64,000 bases of DNA from Agapanthus africanus (taxonomy: Eukaryota > Streptophyta > Magnoliopsida > Asparagales > Amaryllidaceae): the NCBI GenBank assembly GCA_030015575.1, contig CM057342.1:259928867-259992866 (forward strand), in the 5' to 3' direction. The notes below the pieces were generated by a model. It had not been told where the DNA came from and ran no database searches. It was given only the letters and a program-made list of their open reading frames with translations. Position 1 is the stretch's first letter, and the number at the start of each line of letters is the position of its first letter. The position numbers and the translations under genes are program-made. Of the stretch, positions 54,973 through 64,000 are shown one piece after another.

Positions 54973-57900
54973 TGTCACGACCCGAAGGTACGGAACGTGA
55001 CTGGCACTTAGATTACGAGACGTCTAAAGGCGTAACGTAACTTAGGTCAGCCAAAGCCCAGAAAATCTAAACCATAAACAATAAGAGTGAAGGAACCCTT
55101 TCATGAAAACGACTTTAAAATCAATTAAGTTGCATTAAACCCTTTTTAAAAACATCAAAAAATTTCAAAAATTTCGGCAGAGTCTCCTTTGTAAATACTA
55201 GCCCCCAAAATAGGTACAACAATATATATAAACCTGTAATAACAAATGGCATCCCCAAGCGGGAGCTAGCTCTTCGCCCAAAGCGGATCACAACCATACG
55301 CAATATATATGCAATATCAAATAAATAAGCATAAAGAAATGCGAAAATAAGAAAAACACAACGTCGGCTCAAATGAGCTCGACCCCAAAGGAACCACATA
55401 TACACAAATCTCTCAGTCTCATCACTAGGTCGCATATACAAATAAGAAGTGGTAGATGGAGAATACTAGATACAATGGTAGTACAAAAAAGAGATAAAAG
55501 TGTCCTCGCAACCCACCTACGAGCAATGTCTCGAGTCTGAGCAAAAGAAGCCAACAATAAGGTAAGCCAGCCGCTACAAGGCTGACGGGTCCGACCTGCA
55601 AGACACTGTGGCACAACGGGGGTGAGTTGCCAGCTCGTGAGTAGAAAATAACATCTAATAAGGCTAACGTAAGAATGCACGCAAATGCGTCACAACATGT
55701 ATGTCTAGATGTAATGTAATGCCACTAGTATGTATGCACATGTATGCAACATCAATATGAAATCTTTAAGTGTTTTAAAATACTATAACCTCTGCATTCT
55801 TAACTTAGAAAAAGAATATCTGTGCAATAGCTAAAGTACCATCATGAAATCATCTGAAAACCGGGTCAAGCATCGACACCAAATATGGAAATATCTCTGT
55901 CTCAATGTCTCACTGTATCAATGTCTCAATACATCGGGCTCCGTCAGTCCGGATCGGCCCATATCATCAAATCTTACGACAACGGTCGGTGTCCTCCGAA
56001 TATCCGCCGCGCTAGACATCACCGGTAGGTAGTCTTCCCCTGCCAGGCTCATCGTCTACAACTCGATCTTCTTGCCCTGGGGTACCATACCGGGCCCACC
56101 ATGTACCCGAGACGGTTCATCCACTCCTCGAATCGGGTCTCGAAATCCAACAGAAAACATGAAAACTCATGGTGAACGACACATACATCACGAGAAAACC
56201 TCAACTTTATTTTAAAATGATAATAATAAGGTTTTGTTAAATTCCTACAGTTTTCCCCAAAATCCAGAAATCTCATCAGTACTGAAATCCTCAAGAAAAA
56301 TCGTAATACCCAACATGTTGTATATGATAAATGCTTATGGTATTAACGATATGCAATGTGATTTGTGGCTAGAAATCTATATAAGCATGATGCTAATGCG
56401 AGGTATATACATGTTACGCAATTCAATGTATCATGTATGATGCAAGCGGTGATACCAAACTAAGCAGGTTCTAAAGTGCTCGTGACATGTCAATTACCAA
56501 GGCGTGTGTGTTCACATGACTAGTGCACGTGCAACATGAGCCAATGGTAATGGTGTACGTGTCCTAAGAGGTGCTATCACACATGTGTATATGGATAACC
56601 ATGCAATGCTAGCAGACGAATAGCTATAAAGGTATGCAATGAATGAGATGGTTAACTAACTAACTAGGCATATAGTTGCAAGTAATAAAGTAAACCTAAC
56701 TATGGGGCGCCTTGCCTCATCCAAACGATTTCCCCATAGATGTTTATATCTACTCACCTGAACGCCTCGCTAATCTAATCCAACCACCGCTTTGCCTTTA
56801 CGCGCCGCGTCCGATATTTCCGCAACCGATCCTAAAATTGCATAACACACAACATAAGATTACACCTCATGAAACAACGCAAGTCACGATATGAAAAGAT
56901 CGACGCTCATAATTTAGGCACAACGTGCACTCGGTGCGCGGAAAACACACGAAAATCGCTAAAACCTTAACTAAAATCGTCGTTTCGGGGCAACCGCCAA
57001 AACTAAAACCCGACTAGACAAAACTTCGCATTCGCACACCCTACAATTCATAGTAGATGCTAATAATATTATCACGATAACGCAATTAAGTCACTTTCTA
57101 ATAATTTAGAAAACCTATTAAGCATTCGCGTAAAAATTCCGATGGAAATCTCGCGGATTAACGACTTAGCGATCGCAATATCGCACAACCATCCAATTCA
57201 AGCTACTAGATGGACACAACACAATTTACAACCCACTTATAAAACTTCAAACCCTAATTGAAATTCCAAACCTTTACTAGAATTTTCAAGACAACCCATT
57301 ATAATGAAATTAACACTTTAAACTTCTAATTTAGCATAAACAAACTACAAATTTAACAACTTGATTAGAACGTATACCTCACAAGTGGTGAACCTCTTGC
57401 ACTTAGCCTCCAAAGATATCTTCTTTCTCCTTGATTTAAACAATTTAGGGTTTGAGAAGAGGTAGAAAAGGATTTAGGTTTGAATTAGTGAAGAAAAGTG
57501 TGTATTTTGTGGATTTTTGTGCATTTTTTCATGATTTTTGAAGCAAGAAAGAGAGGGGGAAATGGGGGTTTCCTGCTGGATGAGCTCGACCTGAGCAAGA
57601 GGGGGAGAGAAGGGAAGAGTTGTGTGGAAAATTCTACACAAAAATTTATCATCTAAGGTCAATTAATGCATATCACATCACTTTTTACATAAAAACCCCA
57701 TTTTTAATTCATTTTTTACCATAAAACCATAATTCTTGGTAAGTTTTGATAAAAATTTTGTTAACACTAATTTTTAGTTTATAATGGTTATTAAGTGTGT
57801 AATTTACCCATTTAAATTTGTATTTATTACTAATTTAATGTATTTTTAAAAACTTAAAATAATATTAAAAATAATTAATTAAGGAATTTTTTTAAAATAG

Positions 57901-58068
57901 CTAGAAATTTTTAAGTGACAATTTAGTGACCAAATTTTAGCAATATCTTATCTAAATTTTGTATAATTAGACCTATATTGAAAAATACTTATTTTGACTT
58001 TTTACGAAAAAGACTGTTTATTTTGCCGATTATCGAAAAACTGCCTAAACGATTTTCGAAGCGTTACA
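54973..58068 (-). repeat. Tekay 5' LTR
   Basis: 3096 bp, tgtcacgacccg to gcgttaca on the plus strand. It lacks about 73 bp present in the other LTR, between two caata repeats (near 55302), a typical short-repeat deletion. Followed by the target duplication gtttt (58069-58073). Confidence 0.93.
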
Positions 58069-58073
58069 GTTTT

Positions 58074-59150
58074 ACACCCGCGCTAGTCCAGTCTCCGCTT
58101 TGTCGTTAGTTAAGTAACCTAATGGGTGATGATGGGACCCAGTGGCGAATGCGGATGGCATATACGTACATCGTATTTTTGTTCTTTATTGGTGTGATTA
58201 ATTGATAGGACTGCATTGATTCAGATCAGTGTAAGGAAAACAAAGCTATTCGATGTTGTTGGAATAATTTTCAAAAAGCTGTTATTACAAGGACGTTCAC
58301 TTTTGTTTTGCACAGTGGTATTCGGTTATGAATATCCTGCACCTCATTCGACGAGGCAAGGACCGAGATCCCTTCATCAGGAGTGACCCCTTGGACAGAG
58401 GTTTGTGTCAAGGTAATAACTTCACTATAATCGATTACTTTTTGCTTTGCGTCGCGGTATTCAGTATGGAATATCCTGCAACTTATTCGATGAGGAAATA
58501 GCCAAGATCCCTTCACCGGGAGTGACCTCTTTAGCAAAAGTTTTCGCTACTATATATTTGTAAAACCACTCAGTTCCTTCAACGATATCAAGTTCATTAC
58601 GTTAAAGGTTTTTCGCCAAAAACCAGCTATAGCCCTCCGTCATTTCAGATTAGTATTACTTCGTATTCATGCTGCGTTTGTTGACTCTGTCAAGGCGTAG
58701 TGTACGGTAGCTGAGTGGTGCTTGTTTGTAGCATGGATATGCGATTGGTTAGGACAGTCGTACGGCCTTGTTGACTCCGTCAAGGGCTCGTGCGGGTGGG
58801 TTTAATACAATCAAGATAATGACGGGTTGAACTTGACTAGGAATTTTTGATTTGTTGACTCCGTCAAGGTCACTTGGGTCCTAGGGGTAAAAATCACATC
58901 GGGAGTTTCTAAAGAAACTGAAACTTGTCAGGCATGCGCATACCTTCTGGAGTGTGATGACTTCAGTGGATTCCATCAGGTTATCATACGATGATAGTTG
59001 GATCCCGATTCCCACTGATGAGTTAGTATACTCCTCGGGTGATCCCGACTAATTCTTCTTTCAGGTTTGGAGGAGAATTTATGGATACAGTGGGAGGCTT
59101 CCTGATTAGATAAATTGATAACCATTCTGATCTAGGTTAGAGTGCACACA
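58074..59150 (+). other. Second part of the copia-3 leader
   Basis: Continues the leader after the Tekay insertion. Holds the duplicated modules (58303-58395, 58442-58540), the three hairpins (58672-58870), gacgggttgaacttgactag (58822-58841), cagtgggaggcttcctgattag and a CT run (59164-59173 just beyond). Same order as copia-1 10234-11040 and 23614-23830. No ORF. Confidence 0.7.
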
Positions 59151-59560
59151 GAGTGTTTCTTTTCTCTCTCTCTTTGGCAGCGACTATGACCCGTCCCTTG
59201 ACTAAGACTCAGTGACCAAGTTAACTGAACTTTCTTAAAACACTGGCTTTTGGATTGTCTGAGTTGCGTACATCATTGCCACTCCTTCTTTTACCCTTTG
59301 CATTTCTCCAGAACACCCCGTATCACTACAAACATCCACTTCCATTGGATAAATCCATCGTATGGTTATATACGAACTCGAAGGAACTTGTTCCAGATTC
59401 GAGGATGGATTCTATTTCTGGAGAGATTGAATAGGACTATTCAGTTGTCTTTTCCTTTTACCTTTTCTCAGGTTGTGAGGGCTCCTAGGATTAGGAAAAG
59501 GGTACACCTATTACGCTTATTGGATAGTCTTCTTCCAAAACATAGGCAGGTGCCGAAAGG
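59151..59560 (+). other. Start of copia-3 coding region or unrelated sequence, not identified
   Basis: After the CT run there is gcagcgactatgacccg, which lines up with gtagcaaccatatcatgcc of copia-1 (23833). Beyond that I see no match to copia gag. An open frame from 59250 has no recognisable domain. The copia-4 LTR begins at 59561. Confidence 0.35.
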
Positions 59561-61775
59561 TGTAGGGTTACTAGGCACTCTAATAAGGTTCTACAATGCA
59601 TCAACCATGCCCGTTTAAAATTTTAGCCGTGCCGAATAACCCTAAACAAGATCATTGCTAGAGAATTAAGGTTTCACATGCTAGTAAACTACGTTTACGA
59701 CTAAGTGAATATGAAATACAACCTTTGTAGATCGGTCCTTCACTTCTTTAGCTCCTTGTTGAAGTCCCTTCGCTGCGATCGTGGTTCTCCCGGACTCTTG
59801 CATGGCTTCACGAAGCTAAAGAGCATCCTTGCTTGAAGTCTTCGAGGCCAAAGATGATCTAAGTCGAGGGGATGCCAACTCAAGCTTCTACTTCACTAAC
59901 TAGAGAATTAGTGAAGCAAATACCCTAAACTAAAGTGCTAGTCTAGTAGAGGATGGAGAAATAGGAAGTGGGTTCTCTTTAGAATTTTATTTCTCACAAT
60001 GTTTCTCACTTTGGATCAAACCCTAGCTTTCTTTTCTTTTGAACAAAGAAGAAGAAGATGAACAAAAGAAAGAGATGAGGATAATGATCAAGTGAGTGAG
60101 CTAACCATGGTGAGTGAGTATCATATACTAACTCATGTAGAGACATTATCATAGCTAAGTGTGATGGTTAGGTTAAAAATCCAAAGTAAAAACAAATTTA
60201 GTGGACTTTAGTCAATGCATCCATAAGCTTCCACAAGCTTCATGCATTTTCTAATTTTCCACTAATTTTGTAATTACTTTAAATATATTAATCCCAACAT
60301 AACAAATAGCATGGTGTAAGTCTCATACACCCATGAATGTTGTATCATCAACCATGATACAAAAAGAAAACACATTTTAATATATATCACATATATATTA
60401 AAGTTGTGTACATGTGAGAAAAAACCTAAAGTGAACAAGTGTTAGTTAATGTAAACTAGTATAACAAATATACAATTATACACTAAATTATTAAATCAAC
60501 ACTTGACTTAATAATCCAGTCATATCTCATATAACCGACTAACATCCATTGCATCGACTTATCGAATCAACACTTGATTCGATAACCCGGCTATATTATA
60601 TATAACCGACCGATACAAAAAGTCACGAGAATAGAATACGGTATCACATACACATATTATTCTCGGTCCCGCACATATCGCATACGTGCTCCTATTTCGT
60701 TTTGCCTGAGCCAGTAAAACTTCTATGTAGGACTCTAAAGACTCGTCAATACGCCGGCAGTAGGTGATGATCACATCACGCACCCACAAGCCGTCAGCGG
60801 TACTAGCTGGACGTAACGGCTACCCGGGTATTGAGCGATCAGAAGATCAGCAAGCAAGCCCGCTCCAACTCCTGTAAAAGCCCGCCGGTAACACTTCCCG
60901 TACAGTCCGGTCTCCTCGTCTGATATGTCGCATATCAAGTCTAGGGGTTGTAATCGTTAGACCCCAATAACCGATAAGTCGTGCCGATGTGAGGCTCATA
61001 ACGGGTCGAGAAACTACCGGTAACACTTACCAGTAAATCTTTAAATCAACCCTGGCCAGGGACTTCCCTGTTACGGCCAATCGAGCACTGCGCAACATCA
61101 ACCCCCAATACCGGGAGAGACGAAACCCCTCTTATCGCTCATTGCCTCCATGTGACTCGGGACTGTACCAAAAAACCACCGTTTTGCATGCTCTCTTGGA
61201 CGTGGTAAGGTGGAAATCAAAGCACGGTGGGAATCACACAAGACTCTATGACGATCTCGGGTCTACAGACTAACCTGCACAAGTGTCACCTGAGAACTGC
61301 CATCTGACGTAAGGTATAATACCATCTGGGAGTTCTCGGCGAGTCCGTCCAGTGTACCCAATCTCCACTGAGCACCCGTATACCATCTCTGATGTCAAAC
61401 ACCAATGAATATGGGATCATCCATCGCCCATCTCATAGGTCGAGAAGAGTATACGCTAGTCTACACTGGTATATCGATGCCCTGTCTCGATACACCCATG
61501 ACTAGGAACATTAAAGGATGTACTTATGGACTACACTGTCCCCACTAGTATGATCTGCATCATAGTCCAGGTAGTCAAGTACACATCCTAAGGGCTTTAC
61601 CAGCATGTAACTATAAGACAGTATCAAGAGACAAGTATACATGTTAAGATAAAGAGCAACCGGATAGCATACTATCATATCGAGCAAGAAATTCCTCTCT
61701 ATATATGTCCAAGCATCCAATATAATATACATCATCTGTACAATACTGGCCTCTAGGGCATACATACAACTAACA
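59561..61775 (-). repeat. 3' LTR of copia-4
   Basis: 2215 bp, plus strand tgtagggtta to caactaaca, the reverse of the copia-1 LTR. Candidate target duplication aaagg at 59556-59560; the partner is outside the window. Contains both LTR hairpins (60491-60511, 60559-60585) and no long TA run. Confidence 0.9.
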
Positions 61776-61810
61776 ATCTCCCACTTGCACTAGGGCCAGC
61801 TGTTGTAGTA

Positions 61811-62700
61811 TTACATACCTAGCATCCCGAAGAGTCTCTCAAACTGTATCTGGGGAATGGCCTTCGTGAGTGGATCCGCAGTGTTATTCTTCGTGTCAAC
61901 CCTCCTGACCTCGATCTCCCGGCGATCAACTATCTCCCGGATCAGGTGATACCGCCTCAGAATATGCCTGGATCGCTGATGGGACCTGGGTTCCTTGGCC
62001 AAAGCCACCACTCCATTGTTATCACAATACAAATGTATTGGATGCTCAATGGATGGAACCACTCCAAGTTCAGTGATGAACTTCTTGATCCAGACAGCCT
62101 CTTTGGCAGCATCGTTGGCAGCGATGTATTCAGCCTCCATCGTCGAGTCTGCCACGGTTTCCTGCTTGGAACTCTTCCAGCTAACCGCCCCTCCGTAAAG
62201 GGTAAAGACAAATCCCGAGTGCGACTTAGAGTCATCCTTATCACTCTGGAAGCTCGAATCGGTAAAGGACTTCACTTGGAGTTCTCCATTACCATACACC
62301 AAGAGCATCTCCTTAGTCCTTCGTAAGTACTTGAGAATGCTCTTCACAGCTGTCCAGTGACTCTCTCCAGGATCAGCTTGATACCTACTCACTACACTTA
62401 GTGAGTATGCTACATCGGGTCTGGTACATAGCATCGCGTACATGATAGAGCCTACAGCCGAAGCATAGGGTATCCCTTGCATGCGAGCTCTCTCCAAATC
62501 AATCTTGGGAGACATCTCTTTGGAGAGAGTGACTCCAGAGATCGTGGGTAAAGTTCCCACGCTTGGATTCTTCCATACTAAACCTCTTTAGTATGGTGTC
62601 AATGTACCTGGATTGGGACAATCCCAATATCCTTTTAGATCTATCTCTATAGATCATAATTCCCAATATGCAGGAGGCATCACCAAGATCTTTCATTGAG
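61811..62700 (-). pseudogene. pol: Copia-4 RT end and RNase H
   Basis: Minus strand. 62696-62560 reads MKDLGDASCILGIMIYRDRS and on to MEESKRG, then a frameshift near 62560. 62560-61811 is RNase H: YASAVGSIMYAMLCTRPDVAY, FTDSSFQSDKDD, VADSTMEAEYIA, YCDNNGVVALAKEPRSHQRS, ending ERLFGMLGM at a stop 25 bp before the PPT. It follows the stop at 62706 in the same frame. Confidence 0.88.
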
Positions 62701-62705
62701 AATCT

Positions 62706-64000
62706 TTATGATAAGAAGAGCTTGACCGATTGCAGCATAGGAATGTCATTTCCTATCAAGAGTATGTCGTCCACGTACAATACGAGGAAGACAACCTTAC
62801 TCTCTGCCACCTTCTTGTAGATACAAGGTTCATCTACGTTTTTGACGAAATCAAACTCTTTGATAACGACGTCAAAGCAGATGTTCCAACTCCGCGATAC
62901 TTGCTTTAATCCATAAATGGATTTAAGCAGCTTGCACACCTTCCCGCTGCTCCCACTATCTACGAAGCCCTCTGGCTGAGTCATGTACACGCACTCTTCT
63001 AAATCACCGTTTAGAAAGGAGGTCTTAACATCCATTTGCCAGATTTCGCAGTCATGATATGCAGCGATGGCAAGCATGATTCGGATGGATTTAAGCATAG
63101 CCACTGGAGAAAAGGTTTCGTCATAGTCCACACCTGGTCTTTGATGAAAACCCTTTGCAACAAGTCTAGCTTTGAAAGTCTCCACTTTCCCATCTACACC
63201 AAGTTTTTTCTTGAAGATCCACTTGCTCCCAATGGGTTTTACCCCTTCAGGAGCATCTTCCAAAGTCCATACTTTGTTGGTGTACATGGATTCCATCTTG
63301 GATCGCATTGCATCCAGCCATTTCACTGAGTCTCCACTCGTGATGGCCTGCTCAAAGCTAGTTGGGTCATCATCAACCATGATGCAATCCTCGCTCCCAC
63401 CATCCATGAGAAAACCGTAGTATCTTTCAAGTGGGTGAGGAACCCTACTAGATCGGCGGAGTGGCTGGGGTTCATCGGGAACTACCGAATCCTCTGGTTC
63501 TACCAAATCTTCTGTTGTGGTTTGTACAACTGGAACCTCTTCCAGTTCTACCTCAGAGCCACTAATCTCTTTTGCAAGAAATTCCTTTTCTAAAAAGGTG
63601 GCGTGTTGAGCAACAAACACCCTTTGTTCCTCACTGTGGTAGAAGATATACCCTCGCGAATGCTTGGGATATCCAACAAACTTACACAAAACAGACCTTG
63701 TCTCGAGTTTGTCCGGTTTTTGTCTTTTGACATAGGCCGGGCAACCCCATATCTTAATAAAATTAAGATATGGTCTCTTCCCCTCCCATATCTCATATGG
63801 GGTGGTAAGCACAGATTTGGTAGGAACCCTATTCAGTAGGTATGCTGCTGTCTCCAGTGCATATCCCCAGAAGGAAATAGGTAACTCAGCTATACTCATC
63901 ATAGAGCGCACCATATCTAATAGGGTGCGGTTCCTCCGTTCCGATACACCGTTGTGTTGTGGTGTATATGGAGGAGTTAGCTGAGAGAGAATCCCATTCT
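62706..64000 (-). pseudogene. pol: Copia-4 integrase end and RT, open to the window edge
   Basis: Minus strand, open from the window edge to a taa at 62706. It starts within the integrase core (PQHNGVSERRNRTLLDMV), followed by FWGYALETAAYLLNRVPTKS, an acidic linker, then RT: WIFKKKLGVDGKVETFKARL, QMDVKTSFLNGDLEECVYM and LYVDDILLIGND (the YVDD active-site box). About 430 codons without a break. The single stop sits at LFLS*RFSM, just before the RT end, so the polyprotein is interrupted there. Confidence 0.9.

Larger units (their letters stand above)
34813..58068 (-). mobile_element. Tekay-type chromovirus (Ty3/gypsy), split by Athila-2
   Basis: LTRs of about 3.1 kb with ends tgtcacgacccg / gcgttaca (plus strand). 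Target duplication gtttt at 34808-34812 and 58069-58073. PBS gctctgatacca on the plus strand (54957-54968) and PPT at 49999-50015 show minus orientation. Gag, PR, RT, RNase H, IN and a chromodomain-like end follow in order on the minus strand. The long LTRs and the C-terminal chromodomain place it with Tekay/Del. By eye about 20 differences in the first 720 aligned LTR bases (about 3%), older than Athila-2 inside it. Confidence 0.93.
781..64000 (+). mobile_element. Tat-like Ty3/gypsy element, non-autonomous, split by nested insertions
   Basis: Outermost element. Seen in order: LTR-like region ending at 1538, a TGGCGCCGTCTGTGGGAA primer-site motif at 1541, a gag-like pseudogene, tandem arrays, then a spliced ORF on the opposite strand. 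Plant Tat-lineage elements are known for an antisense ORF between coding region and 3' LTR and for this style of primer site. No protease, RT or integrase lies between gag (ends 3236) and the antisense ORF (ends 6042), so this copy looks gag-only. Its body is interrupted by the TRIM (4478-5172), copia-1 (6270-28701) and copia-2 (from 29476). The 3' LTR is not in the window, so the right end is only a lower bound and the left end is approximate. Confidence 0.6.
59561..64000 (-). mobile_element. Copia-4: Ty1/copia element, 3' part
   Basis: Minus-strand element of the copia-1 family. The 3' LTR (59561-61775), PPT (61776-61786), RNase H, RT and the integrase C-terminus lie in the window; the rest continues past 64000. 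It is much better preserved than copia-1: in the visible pol I find one in-frame stop and one frameshift. Inserted in copia-3. Confidence 0.9.

Noticed and set aside
59250-59618. Possible host gene fragment (122 codons)
   Set aside because: No recognisable domain, overlaps the copia-4 LTR end, and lies where copia-3 coding would begin. Left as unidentified.

Overview
This is plant nuclear DNA made almost entirely of LTR retrotransposons nested inside one another. The evidence is Ty3/gypsy elements of the Athila, Tat and Tekay (chromodomain) types, Ty1/copia elements with tRNA-Met-type primer sites, and a Cassandra-like 5S-bearing TRIM, all typical of angiosperm repeat-rich (for example pericentromeric) chromatin. 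No host protein-coding gene, tRNA gene or functional rRNA gene was recognised. The species cannot be named from the window.

Layout, outermost first. (1) Bases 1-780 are AT-rich flank. (2) A Tat-like, apparently gag-only gypsy element starts near 781: LTR, PBS 1541, gag with three in-frame stops 1611-3236, 86-bp and 80-bp tandem arrays 3500-5760, and a spliced antisense ORF whose parts lie at 6042-6269, 28702-29114 and 29198-29475. Its 3' LTR is beyond the window. It is split by (3) a 695-bp Cassandra-like TRIM (4478-5172, TSD gagta), (4) copia-1 (6270-28701, TSD acgac), and (5) copia-2 (from 29476). Copia-1 is itself split by (6) Athila-1 (+ strand, 11041-23608, TSD tccgt). Copia-2 is cut after about 200 internal bases by (7) copia-3 (from 31618). 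Copia-3 is split by (8) a Tekay chromovirus on the minus strand (34813-58068, TSD gtttt), whose left LTR holds (9) Athila-2 on the minus strand (35608-47619, TSD tcaca), and by (10) copia-4 on the minus strand (from 59561, running off the window).

For every fully bounded insertion I could find both target-site copies, and LTR divergence read by eye agrees with the nesting order. Athila-1 and Athila-2 LTR pairs each differ at about 12 sites. The enclosing Tekay and copia-1 LTR pairs differ by roughly 3% and 4-5% in the parts compared.

Every gag-pol seen is broken by stops or frameshifts. The only long intact retroelement gene is the 322-codon third ORF of Athila-1, and the copia-4 RT region is nearly intact. 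The most interesting signals are non-coding: a TRIM with both outer ends made of the U5 terminus because its R-U5 part is inverted up to the primer site; hairpins with compensatory changes in the long copia leaders; a GC-rich palindrome shared by Athila and copia leaders; and a short block near the Athila 3' PPT that is conserved between two otherwise diverged elements.
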